Part shown: one piece after another, positions 10,470-20,851 of the stretch
Layout of the letters: every line of letters starts with the position of its first letter
How positions within the stretch are numbered: the first letter of the stretch is position 1
Assembly: GCF_030052815.1 (NCBI RefSeq)
Contig: NC_079496.1
Span: forward strand, 42,123,593-42,187,592
From: Hevea brasiliensis
Lineage: Eukaryota > Streptophyta > Magnoliopsida > Malpighiales > Euphorbiaceae
Direction: 5' to 3'
DNA: 64,000 bases
Made by a program: the position numbers and the translations under genes
The notes under the pieces: model-generated
Told to the model about the DNA's origin: nothing
Seen by the model: the letters and a program-made list of their open reading frames with translations, nothing else
Database searches by the model: none

Positions 10470-11104
10470 CTTGGGGTGAAAACCCAAAAAGGGCGTCCCA
10501 AGAACCAAACTGGAGGAATAAGGAAGGGGGCATGAAACCGCGGATAGAGAGGCAACCGTCATGGCATGGGACTTCAGAGAACTTGGAATATGGCAGTTAA
10601 AAGACTTCAAAACCAACTAAAAGGAATATATGAAATCTATCCTTGTACCTTTCCTTTTCCTTTGAAAGTCTATTTTTCCTAAAGCCATGATAAAGTTATA
10701 CTCCACTCCTTCACTGTTGTTTTCCGCTTACTCACTTTTTAATACTATCCTTTCTCTTGGACTAATGCGCTATTGATTAGTTAAATTTCGCCATAAGATT
10801 TGAATTTAAAAATTGATAACCTCAATGCATTTTACTATGAGATTTGCAGGAATAGCCTAAAAAAAAAAAAAAAAAAAAATAGTGTTGAAAACCGAAAGGG
10901 CGCTTCAGTCGAATGGACGAAAGAAAGTGAAAACCCACAAGGGCGCTTTCAAGAATAAGGAGAAAATCAGAACGGAAAAGGGACATCCGAAAGAACGGAG
11001 TCGAGGTCGTGCCTTACAACTCCTCCTCCATTAATCGTCCGCCTTCATTATCTTGTTAAGTACACTTTGTCAGGGAATAACTTCATGTGCCAAAGTCAGA
11101 CTTG
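9651..11104 (+). other. Tat 3' untranslated region with 'gaaaacccgagagggcgc' blocks and simple repeats
   Basis: No coding sequence. Repeated short blocks of the form gtgaaaacccgagagggcgc occur at about 9795, 10357, 10478 and 10925, a hallmark of the 3' region of many plant Tat/Ogre elements. Pure A-runs occur at 9727-9750, 10432-10465 and 10859-10879, and an (AAG)n microsatellite at 10256-10304. Lysine-rich reading frames across these runs are artefacts. Confidence 0.75.
10256..10304 (+). repeat. (AAG)n microsatellite
   Basis: Uninterrupted run of about 15 AAG triplets in the Tat 3' region. Confidence 0.95.
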
Positions 11105-11995
11105 TTTTGTAAGTTGATTTTAATTTCCTGCAATTCCACCATCAACCTCTGGTTCCTTGATCTAAGTTGATTTTAATTTCATGCAATTTACATTTCATGC
11201 TATCAACCTCTGGTTCCTTGATCTAAGTTGATTTTAATTTTCTGCAATTTACATTTCATGCTATCAACCTCTGGTTCCTTGATCTAAGTTGATTTTAATT
11301 TCCTGCAATTCCACCATCAACCTCTGGTTCCTTGATCTAAGTTGATTTTAATTTCATGCAATTTACATTTCCTGCTATCAACCTCTGGTTCCTTGATCTA
11401 AGTTGATTTTAATTTCCTGCAATTCCACCATCAACCTCTGGTTCCTTGATCTAAGTTGATTTTAATTTTCTGCAATTTACATTTCATGCTATCAACCTCT
11501 GGTTCCTTGATCTAAGTTGATTTTAATTTCATGCAATTTACATTTCCTGCTATCAACCTCTGGTTCCTTGATCTAAGTTGATTTTAATTTCCTGCAATTC
11601 CACCATCAACCTCTGGTTCCTTGATCTAAGTTGATTTTAATTTCATGCAATTTCATTCCTGCTATCAACCTCTGGTTCCTTGATCTAAGTTGATTTTAAT
11701 TTCATGCAATTTACATTTCATGCTATCAACCTCTGGTTCCTTGATCTAAGTTGATTTTAATTTTCTGCAATTTACATTTCATGCTATCAACCTCTGGTTC
11801 CTTGATCTAAGTTGATTTTAATTTCCTGCAATTCCACCATCAACCTCTGGTTCCTTGATCTAAGTTGATTTTAATTTCATGCAATTTTAATTCCTGTTAT
11901 CAACCTCTGGTTCCTTGATCTAAGTTGATTTTAATTTCATGCAATTTTAATTCCTGTTATCAACCTCTGGTTTCTAGATCCAAGTTGATTTTAAT
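11105..11995 (+). repeat. Tandem array of alternating 61- and 53-bp units (about 15 copies)
   Basis: Every unit contains aagttgattttaattt and caacctctggttccttgat. Long units (61 bp) carry tttacatttcatgctat in the middle and short units (53 bp) carry a shorter ccacca linker; a third variant of about 58 bp appears near the 3' end. Long and short forms are interspersed, indicating that blocks of two or three units were amplified together. Known: tandem arrays just upstream of the 3' LTR are common in Ogre/Tat elements and can seed satellites. Confidence 0.95.
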
Positions 11996-12119
11996 GTTCG
12001 AGGTCATTAACTTAGATGTGCTTTAGTTCCCTAATTTCGAACACCTAATCGTCCAAAATATGAGTCTGAATCTTTACATAATTCCTATACAGAAATTTTT
12101 CCTTTAATAGAAATTATGT

Positions 12120-12132
12120 AAAGAGGGGCAGC
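12120..12132 (+). other. Polypurine tract of Tat element
   Basis: AAAGAGGGGCAGC directly abuts the 3' LTR start TGTCGACACC, matching the plus-strand primer form usual in the Tat clade. Confidence 0.85.
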
Positions 12133-12706
12133 TGTCGACACCATATTTTGGCCGATCCCTAGAATCAATAAAAATTCTTCTTTGAACAGCTAATCTCATT
12201 TCCGATCCCTCTTTAGGCGGTCACATTTCCGATCTCTCCTCACAAAAATTGAATTAATGCTGAGTCCTCATATTCATTAAGCCTCGCCGATCTCTCAAAT
12301 CATTTACCGATCTCTCAAACCCGTTGTCGAATTTCTGGACCCGTCGAGTATATTCCTGATCTCTGTTGATAAACGAAATGAACTGGCACTAGATCTTTTC
12401 TTACCAGTTTTACTGCCGACCTCTCTTTTGAAAATTTAAGAGCTAAAGTTTTGGTTCAATGAAATAAGGATTCCGATCTTAAGTGTTCGAGTTAAATTTT
12501 CACTCAAATCCCGTTCAGCATTTCTTCCCTACCGATCTCATGATTAGTGTGCTTTCCGATCTTTTATACTTAGATTAATAATGGCATTTAGTTCATGTTT
12601 CGCTATGCTCATACAATCAAATACTTAGGCAAATTCGAAGATTTTCCAATCACATCCATTCATTGAACAAAAGAGATATTCCATTTCATTTCATAATTTG
12701 TACAAG

Positions 12707-14577
12707 TTATTCGGCTGGGGGATCACCCCCAGCCTGATTTACATTCTGCTCACTCTGTCTCTCTTCCTCGCCCTCCCCCTCACTATCTTCACCATCGCCC
12801 CCGGGAGCCAGGTCGTCCATCCAAGAGAAGTCCTCTTCAGATAGCGCTTTTGAAGTTCGGCCAAGAGATCCTTATGAGCATTCACATAGGCTCCGGCTAT
12901 TCCCGACACCATCTCTTCATCCTTTTCCTTGAGCTCTTTTTCTTTCTCCGAAAGCTCCTTATCCTTCGCGTTAAGCTCCTCTACAAGTTGAGCGACCTGA
13001 GCTGCCGTTGGCTGAAGTGCGGATTTCTCACGAGAGCCCGTTCACTTTCAGCCAAGTCACGAGACCTTTCGGCCAGCTGGTCTTCATGGTACTTCGCCCG
13101 TCCCTCGACTTGAGATATATAATCCCGAGCGGATGAGAGTTGGGATCGGAGGGAAGTCAATTCCTGATTTTTCTTCCCAACCTCCTTACCCAGACGCTGA
13201 ATCTTTTCCCGAATCATGGTCTGGTTCACCAGACACTCCACGTTTAGGCTCATGGTTCGAGTCAAGATATCATCGAGAACATACTGGGATATACTGTCCC
13301 TATCCTCTTGAAAGAAGATGGTATATCCAATGACTTTGTCAAAATCGGGTTTCTCCCTAACATCGGTTATTCTTCAAGCGATGGTCAAGATTCGAGCGCC
13401 ACGAGAAGAGGTCCTCCCAGAAGATTGAGAAGGCTCCCTTTCCGTGCTTGGAATAACTGAGATAGGCGGGGGCTGCTCTTCCGATCTAGGAGGAGATCTG
13501 ACAGCCTCAATGGTCGGCGGACCCGAAGGTTGAGACGGGTCTCTTTGCATCTCCCCAGGTTCGTGACCGGGTGTTTGAAGACGTTCCGAACGCTTCATCT
13601 CCTTTACTTTCCAGAAGATCTCTTTGTCCTTCTTCCGCTTCCTAGAACCTCACCACCCGCCATACCGCACAAAGAAAAGGTTAGTGAGATCGCTAAGGTC
13701 CCGAGAACCGAGATATAGAAAATACCAATGCCGAGGTCGAGAGCGGAAGTTCGCGATCTCGGCGGTGATCGATGCATGGTCCAATGGTGCGCGGCGCCAC
13801 CGCATTTGGACAGAATATTTTAGAGTGGTGGCCGACTTTTCACTCCATCACTATCAAGCTTTCCTCTTGACTCAGTGGTAAAGTGCTTGAGCGAGGGCCT
13901 CGGTACCACCACTACGAGGAAAGTCCTCAAAGCGGCTCGGATCTTTACTCCTCGTAATGAAGAACCTGGTTCTTCCAATTCTTAAGGGATGAGGCAGATC
14001 GGAAAAGAGTCCGCAACGAGGCTTCGCTGAAAGAACCAAAGGTTCGTCTTCCTTTCGGCGAGTTAGTGCAGGCATTTCGGCGAACACCTTAGCCGTAGGT
14101 CCGATTCCCTTAGCTCGGCATAGACCTCGGAAAGCTACCAAGATCCGCCACGAGTTAGGATGGATTTGAACAATGGATATTCGTGAAATTTTAGGACCTC
14201 CTTATAGAAATCGGCAGAGGGAACCTCGGATCGCCTTTAATCGTTTCTTCAGACACCATGACCATGTCATCCTCTTCAAAAGAATGATCGACACGAAGAT
14301 CGCCATGGCACTTGATCACTCATATGAATCAGACAAATATTGTATTCTTGAACAAGCGATTGCGCATCGGATTCCCAAGAACCGATGGAAGCTCGCTATA
14401 GGAATGGTCTCTCTCCTTGAAGGTGGTGCAAGCCTTGATGGTATGACCCGACTCCGAGCGAGAGACCCTAGGGGTTTAGGTTGCACGCTGGGCCCGATCG
14501 CCTCTTCTTCATCGACGATGACCATGAGAACTGAATGGAAGGAGGGCTCGCCGCTCTCCGACCTTCTGACCGCTCAT
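12707..14577 (-). pseudogene. Antisense LTR gene: Transposase_28-like protein with coiled coil (right copy)
   Basis: This is the same gene in the 3' LTR. The start ATG is at 14575-14577, behind a minus-strand TATA box at 14729-14736, and the TAA is at 12707-12709. The same block (about 14140-13850, 'VAFRGLCRAKGIGPTAKVF'), basic region and coiled coil can be read, again spread over several frames. Its indels differ from those of the left copy: the first 70 codons are more open here, while the coiled coil is broken near 13020. Conservation of the protein across both LTRs despite different lesions supports a once-functional coding gene. A transcript from this copy would run from the 3' LTR back toward the internal 3' repeats. 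Confidence 0.72.
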
Positions 14578-14728
14578 TTTCAAGAAAAACAAAGAACTTA
14601 AACTAAAAAGAGGATTAAAGCCCTTACCGAGTCCGATCGTCGGAGAAATTGGAGAAAATGAGAGAACTTGAAGTTGTGAGCAGGGATTGAAAATGGAATG
14701 AGAGAGCAACCGCTAACCCTCCCACCCC

Positions 14729-14736
14729 TATTTATA
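14729..14736 (-). promoter_or_regulatory. TATA box of antisense LTR gene, right copy
   Basis: Identical TATAAATAGGGG on the minus strand, about 150 nt upstream of the ATG at 14577, with the same upstream GCATTTAATGC element. It is unchanged between the LTRs although the nearby coding region has indels. Confidence 0.6.
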
Positions 14737-14999
14737 CTAGTCCGAGCATTTAATGCTCGCGAGGTTCTAGGCAACATCGATTGGTGGGACTCGGCACTGT
14801 TCGACACTTTTCTCAAATATCCGAATGTTCGAGATCGGTTTATTAGAGGTCGGCATAATAAGTTAAAAATTTTTGAATAAAGGATCACTAAGTGTCATTC
14901 GTAAAGAATCGATTGGATAATCACATTAGGGATCGGAAAATAATCAATGCAAAAATAATAAGATGATAACCGACAAAATAAAGTCTTTATTTTCAAAAG

Positions 15000-15230
15000 T
15001 TCGGATTACATCATTTGGGCGATCTCTAGGGATCGGATTACACTAACATTGGATCACATCATTTCTGTGATCTCTAGAGATCGGATTGCATTGAAAATAA
15101 AATACATCATTTGGGCGATCTCTAGCGATCGGACTACAATAAAGGTCTAACTACAACATTTGGGCAATCTCTAGAGATCCGATTACATTTCGTGATTACA
15201 TCATTTGGGCGATCTCTAGAGACCGTGGAA
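15000..15230. repeat. 'catttgggcgatctctag' short repeats in Tat LTR, right
   Basis: Right-LTR copy of the repeat cluster, with the same number and order of units as at 2815-3035. Confidence 0.7.
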
Positions 15231-15276
15231 CATCCTATCTAAAAGGCCTATGTCAAAGCCTAGTCTTGTGGCTGAA

Positions 15277-15579
15277 TCAAAAGATGTGTTTGACCAGGAG
15301 ACCGGCTGTTGGCATCGGATAGATATGCAGCTCAGATGGGGTGATTATGACTCCCATGAAGATGAGAGACATCGTCACCGATGTTACCACTCGAAACCGA
15401 CCCGCTGTCGGAACACCCAATGCGATGAGAAGCCGAATGAACTCAGTAGAGCGACTCGAGATCGGTACAACCAAAGTCCGCAATACAGATCGGTCAAATC
15501 CAGTTCTCTCACCATCGTAAGTTAAGGTCATGCGATCACCGGGATCATAAATTTTCAGTCGGTAAGTAAAGAAGTTCAT
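15277..15579 (-). CDS. Hypothetical 100-aa antisense ORF in Tat LTR (right copy)
   Basis: The counterpart of the left ORF with the same ATG and stop, differing at about one residue (N to A near the C-terminus). The frame is also open upstream of this ATG as far as 15825, but that extension crosses the TATA box at 15690-15697, so the MNFFTY start is preferred. No known domain is recognised. Confidence 0.3.
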   Translation of the reverse strand: MNFFTYRLKIYDPGDRMTLTYDGERTGFDRSVLRTLVVPISSRSTEFIRLLIALGVPTAGRFRVVTSVTMSLIFMGVIITPSELHIYPMPTAGLLVKHIF

Positions 15580-15689
15580 CGGAAAAAGATCAAAGCCACG
15601 ATTATAGCGTAACTTCCACCGAGCAGCTAGAACAGGAAAGTAAGAAAAGAAGAGAGGAAAGTCGATGAAGAAAATGTCTCCGCGATGGG

Positions 15690-15697
15690 TATATATA
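15690..15697 (-). promoter_or_regulatory. TATA box before second antisense ORF, right
   Basis: Right-LTR copy of the minus-strand TATATATA plus upstream GCATTTAATGC. The sequence between it and the ATG differs from the left copy mainly by small indels at CAG/CCGG-type sites. Confidence 0.45.
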
Positions 15698-16293
15698 GGG
15701 TGAAATGGGCATTTAATGCTTAGCGGAAAACTATTGGGACGCTTCGAGAATTGAGATGTAATTAATGCTTGGACCGAACCTGCATCGATCAAGGGATAAA
15801 AGAGATCGGAGATAGGAGATCGCATGAGAGATCGGAATAGGAGCTAGGGAGGGATCGGAAGACAAAAGAATAAGACAAATTCCAATAACCGCCGCCGTAA
15901 TCGAGCCGAGGTAGTTAAAGCGTGGCGCGAGATCTCCACCGCACGCCTAAGAATCGCCCGCAATGCTGACAGGTGCCAGGGTATGTCATGACAGTCCTGT
16001 ACATCCCAATCTCCACCGTTGATCTCACTTGTAAGGATGAATCCGGAACCCTTGGATCAAAAGAGAAGACGATAATACCAGCGTTTTTCACTCTTAGCCC
16101 TCAGATCGTTCCGGACAAGAGGATTCAAGACCGTCAGATTAAAAGAGGAAAAGGACAAATATTCCGAGAAGCGATCTCAGCCATTCGTTTTGATTCTCTT
16201 TAATTCCTGAACATCCGATCATGTACTTCAAAATCTTGACCCTCCATCTTCCTCAAAATAAATCCTGACCCTTCATAGGGAGCACCCGATTCC

Positions 16294-16301
16294 TATAAAT
16301 A
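16294..16301 (+). promoter_or_regulatory. Plus-strand LTR TATA box, right
   Basis: Copy of the 4110 TATA box in the 3' LTR. Here it would drive readthrough transcription into the flanking copia sequence. Confidence 0.55.
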
Positions 16302-17349
16302 CCTGCATGAAAAACTGTTCAAGGACGGACGAAAAAATAGACAAGAGGTTGTTATTATAGTAGAGGAACTCTGAAAGTTCATTTAGTTTGTTACTCTGCT
16401 ATTTAGAAGTATCGATCAAAAAGACTTTTGAAACTAGTTTTCTGAAGTGTTTTCTTGAAAAGATTCTGAATACTGAAACTCTACATTTCCAGCTTGTTCA
16501 TTATCTGGTCATACTCTCACTTTCTGCCTTTTATTATCTCTGCTACTTGCCCAAGCTCAATATCATTCGTTTCTTTTGATCTGATTGCATTTTAACTAAG
16601 TACTCTCCAGTTCACGAAGAACACCGCTCTCAGGCTAATCGGTCCACTGTCTTATCCCTGTTTGCCACCCCATAACTATTTTAGCAGATCCGGTTCCTCA
16701 CAGGTAAGAGTCCATATTGCTGTTTACGTTATTTTCCACACTTTCTTTGTTCTTTATACATCCGTAACTTTCTTCAAGGTTATTTTGTACAAGAGAACCC
16801 AAGAGAAATGTTATTGTAAGAGTTCATGCTACTGCTTTATTAAGTATCTACATTTATTTTCCGCATTTTCCTTGTTATTCTTACGTCTACTATTTTATTC
16901 AAGATCACTTCGCATAAGCAATCCCCAAAGAAAGTCACTCTCAAATCATCTTTTAGTGATCGGTTCATTTTATTGATCTCCGTCATTTCAAAGCAAGTTT
17001 TCTAACTCCTAGTAATATGTAAATGGTTGGGTAAACGTAGGTAATCGCAACTTAGGGTCTCTTTAAAAGAGAGAACGTGAACAACACGTCAGGAAGATAG
17101 CCAAACTATTAGGCCGACGTAAACAGCAATTCGACAAAGATGTCATAAAGTGGAATAAGACCAAAGTAAACGAAACAGAGTAGATCGATCATTAATAGAT
17201 ATTGATAAAATGAACGCAGGGAAGGTCGGTAAATCAAGTCTAGTTTTCCTATCTAGTCAAAAGGTATCGAGAAGCCTTATCCCCAAAGATCTTAGAACGC
17301 CGTAATCCTTAGCTTTAGGTTCTTATGTCATGTAGTTGAAATTAAAAAT

Positions 17350-17826
17350 CCGAGATCGGAGAAATCCCTTCCGTGCTCTGTTAACTGAAAGAGATCGGAA
17401 GAGAGTTCTTGTCCAGTCTCAATCCAAAATTTTAATAAACGTAAAAAGAGATCGGAGGAGAGTTCTTATCCGGTCTCCCTTCAAAATTTTAATAAACATT
17501 AAATAGGGATCGGAGGAGAGTTCTTATCCGGTCTCAACTCAAAACATTAATAAATAACTCTAAAGGAGATCGGAGGAGGGTTCTTATCCGTCTCCTCAAA
17601 ATTTTAATAAATAACTTAAAAGATATCTGAGGAGGGTTCTTATCCGGTCTCCCCCCAAAATTTTAATAAATAACTCTAAAGGAGATCGGAGGAGGGTTCT
17701 TATCCTGTCTCCCCCCCAAAATTTTAATAAATAACTCTAAAGGAGATCGGAGGAGGGTTCTTATCCGGTCTCCCCTCAAAATTTTAATAAACAACTTAAA
17801 AGAGATCGGAGGAGGGTTCTTATCCG
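17350..17826 (+). repeat. 60-bp tandem array in Tat LTR, right (about 8 units)
   Basis: Counterpart of the left array with the same unit count and the same AATAAA in most units. Small differences lie in the C/G-rich part of the unit. Confidence 0.9.
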
Positions 17827-18192
17827 ATTCTCACACCCGTTCACTAAGGTTGTCTCATTTACTTATGTATCTGGGTGATCCAAATTTAGTGAAAAATCAA
17901 ATATTCCTTCTACCAAAAGGATTAACATTGCCGTCTAAGCCTCCCTAACTAATTTATAAAGGACGCAGAATTAAATCTACTTACCCTTATTAAGGGACGA
18001 GGTGGGGTGCCTAACACCTTCCCCACCCGTTCTGGACCCGAACTTAGAATCTCTGTTTTGAAGTGGTTTCATTTTTAATTTAACTTCTCAAATGGTTTTC
18101 TTTAGTTTCCCTCAAAACTAAGGTGGCGACTCCTCACTCTTTCCCACTTCGGTGAGCGATCGTCCAGGCGACCGCAAAATCCCATTGCGACA

Positions 18193-20835
18193 TGAATGAT
18201 GGTCTTTATTGTTTGGATAATAATGACAAACACAAAATGAATGCAAGTGATCTAGATGAATGCAATGCCATGGTGAAAATCAACTCAAGTTCAAAATATA
18301 TTTGGCACTTAAGGTTAGGTCTTGTTGTAGAAGATAGGATTACAAAATTAGAGAAAATGGGGATTTTATCTTCATTGGGCTTTGAGCCTGCTCCAACTTG
18401 TGAATCTTGCCTTCAGGGCAAAATGACTAGATCACCCTTTATGGGACAAGGGCTAAGAGCTGAAAATATTTTGGAGCTAATACATAGTGATGTATGTGGT
18501 CCATTTAAATAAATGGCTAGAGGCGGTTTTCATTATTTTATTACCTTTACTGATGATACGTCAATGTTTGGGTATTTGTATTTAATGAAATACAAACATG
18601 AATCCTTTGAAAAGTTCAAAGAATTTAAATCTAAAGTAGAAAATCAAATAGGAAAAAGCATTAAAGCTCTTCGATCAGATCATGGAGGTGAATACTTGAG
18701 TACTGAATTTGATGAATACTTGAGAGAGCATGGCATTGTTTCCCAGTTGACTCCTCCAGGAATACCACAACTGAATGGTGTATCTGAAAGGAGAAATGGT
18801 ACCCTATTGGATATGGTACGTAGTATGATGAGCTATACTGATATGCCAATCCCCTTTTGGGGATTTGCATTAAAATAAGCTTTGTATATTCTGAATAGGA
18901 TTCCATCAAAATCAGTTTCTTCCACTCCTTATGAGATATGGCATGAAAGAAAACCAAGTCTTAAGCATGTTAAGATTTGGGATTGTCTAGCTTATATCAA
19001 AAAGCTGAACACTGATAAATTGGAAACCAGATCAGAAAAGGGTCGATTTGTTGGATATCCAAAAGATAGTTTTGGATGTTATTTTTATTTGCCTACATCA
19101 CAAAAGGTTGTGATAAGTAGAGATGCCATATTTCTTGAACAACAGTTTGTTCAAGAAGGAGGCAAAGGAAGGCAAATAGAGTTAGAATTGGAGAATTCTG
19201 ACCAACCAACAGATCAGATGGATATAGATCCATCTAGTCAACCTACACCTATTGATGAAACATCTATAGCTGTTCCTCATAGAACAACTAGGGTATCTCA
19301 CCCACCAGTGAGATATGGTTTCCTTCATGAAAAAGAACAAGAGTTGTCTACTCATAAAGAAGTTGATCATGGAGATGATCCACTTACCTATGAAGAAGCT
19401 ATATCAGATATAGACTCTTCAAAATGGATTGATGCTATGAAATCTGAGATTGATTCCATGTATAAGAATCAAGTTTGGGACCTTGTTGACCCACCCGAAG
19501 GTATTGTACCTATAGGAAACAAATGGATTTTCAAGAAGAAAATTGGTTCAGATGGAAAGGTAGAGGCCTATAAGGCAAGGCTAGTAGCGAAAGGGTTTCG
19601 CCAAAGGCAAGGAATCGACTATGAGGAGATTTTCTCGCATGTTGCCATGCTTAAATCAATTAGGATTCTATTAAAAATGGCTGCATACTATGATTATGAG
19701 ATTTGACAGATGGTTGTCAAAATAGCTTTTCTCAATGGATACATTGAAGAAAACATTTTCATAGAACAACCTAGGGGTTTTAAATCCCAAAATGGTTCTA
19801 AAGTGCGCAAGCTAAAGCGATCCATTTATGGGTTGAAACAAGCTTCGAGGAGTTGGAACATCCGTTTTGATAAGGCTATTAAGTCATTTAGTTTTATCAA
19901 AAATGAGGATGAACCATGTGTATATAAAAAGGTTAGTGATAGTGCCATCACTTTTTTTGTCTTATATGTGGATAATATTTTGTTGATAAGTAATGACACA
20001 GGTATGTTGACAACTATAAAGGTATGGTTGTCAAATACATTCTCCATGAAAGGCTTAGGGGAGGTAACCCATATTCTTGGAATTCGCATCTATAGAGATA
20101 GAGCGAAAAGAATAATTGGTTTATCCCAAAATCTATACTTGGAAAAGGTGTTAAAGAGTTTTAACATGCTTAATTCTAAGAGAGGATTGTTACCAGTGAG
20201 ACATGGTATCCACCTTTCTAAAGAGATGTCTCCAAAGACACCTGAAGAAAGAGATAAACTATTGGAAGTTTGATGTATGCAATGTTGTGTACTAGGTCGG
20301 ATATCGCATATGCTGTCAGTTTGACTAGTAGGTATCAATCCAATCCAGGTTTAGAACACTGGATAGTTGTCAAGAATATCCATAACTACTTGAGCAGAAC
20401 TAACGATTTATTCTTGATATATAGAGGTGGTGACTTGCAATTGAATGGTTATACTGATTCTGATTTCCAATCAGATATCAATGATAGAAAGTCTACATCT
20501 AGGTTTGTGTTCATTTGTAATGGAGGTGCAGTCAGTTGGAAGAGTTCCAAATAGAGTACAACTGCAAATTCCACTGCCGAGGCTGAGTATATTACTGCAT
20601 CAGATGCTGCAAAGGAGGCTATTTGGATATAAGGAACCCTAGTCTCACTAGAAATCCAAACACATAGAAAGGCGCTGCCACATTATTAGAGAGATAGTTG
20701 GGCAAGGCGATATAGCCATGTAGAAAATGGCATCAGCTGAAAATCCAGCTGATTCATTCTCTAAGCCTTTGTCACAAGTACAGTTAGATCGACATCTTGA
20801 GAAGATGGGTCTAAGGTATTGTAATGAATGGCTCT
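18193..20835 (+). pseudogene. pol: Copia pol: GAG-pre-integrase, integrase, RT, RNase H (five or more stops)
   Basis: Domains in order: GAG-pre-integrase with HLRLG and the zinc-binding Cys pair CESCLQGK (to about 18440); integrase core with FITFTDD, SDHGGEY and ERRNGT (18520-18870); copia RT from NKWIFKKK (about 19520) through KARLVAKGF and YGLKQASRSW; RNase H with DSDFQSD and STAEAEY (20450-20600). Premature stops are at about 18510, 18876, 19704, 20271 and 20552; two look like simple transitions (TGG to TGA before QMVVK, CAG to TAG after SWKSSK). The RT catalytic YVDD reads YVDN at about 19965, removing one metal-binding aspartate. The copy is long dead. Confidence 0.93.
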
Positions 20836-20851
20836 AGTGCTAGTGGGAGAT

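Larger units (their letters stand above)
1..18192 (+). mobile_element. Non-autonomous Tat/Ogre-like Ty3/gypsy element (5' end outside window)
   Basis: Seen: two long direct repeats (1-6012 and 12133-18192) flank 6.1 kb of internal DNA. A primer-binding site follows the left repeat and a purine tract precedes the right one, and the right repeat has TG...CA termini. The internal region has a frameshifted gag, fragments of integrase and a 3' region with 'gaaaacccgagagggcgc' blocks and tandem repeats. Known: long LTRs, a tRNA-Arg-type PBS and a repeat-rich 3' region are typical of the plant Tat/Ogre clade. Inference: no RT, RNase H or intact integrase is present, so the element is a large non-autonomous derivative needing enzymes in trans. 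It interrupts a copia coding region that resumes at 18193, where the predicted right TSD is TGAAT; the left copy lies outside the window. Confidence 0.9.
12133..18192 (+). repeat. 3' LTR of Tat-like element (6060 bp, complete)
   Basis: Starts TGTCGACACC directly after the purine tract and ends TGCGACA at 18192, where copia coding sequence begins abruptly. At 6.06 kb it is very long for an LTR. It repeats the internal layout of the left LTR: antisense gene 12707-14577, second antisense ORF 15277-15579, plus-strand TATA at 16294 and tandem array about 17350-17826. Confidence 0.95.

Noticed and set aside
9573..10616. Lysine- or phenylalanine-rich ORFs and a possible poly(A) tail of a retrogene
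   Set aside because: They are produced by pure A-runs and an AAG microsatellite within the Tat 3' region. No target duplications or upstream gene body accompany the A-runs.
11105..11995. Possible CRISPR-like repeat-spacer array
   Set aside because: The 'spacers' are themselves repeated and the sequence is nuclear plant retrotransposon DNA; it is an ordinary tandem array.
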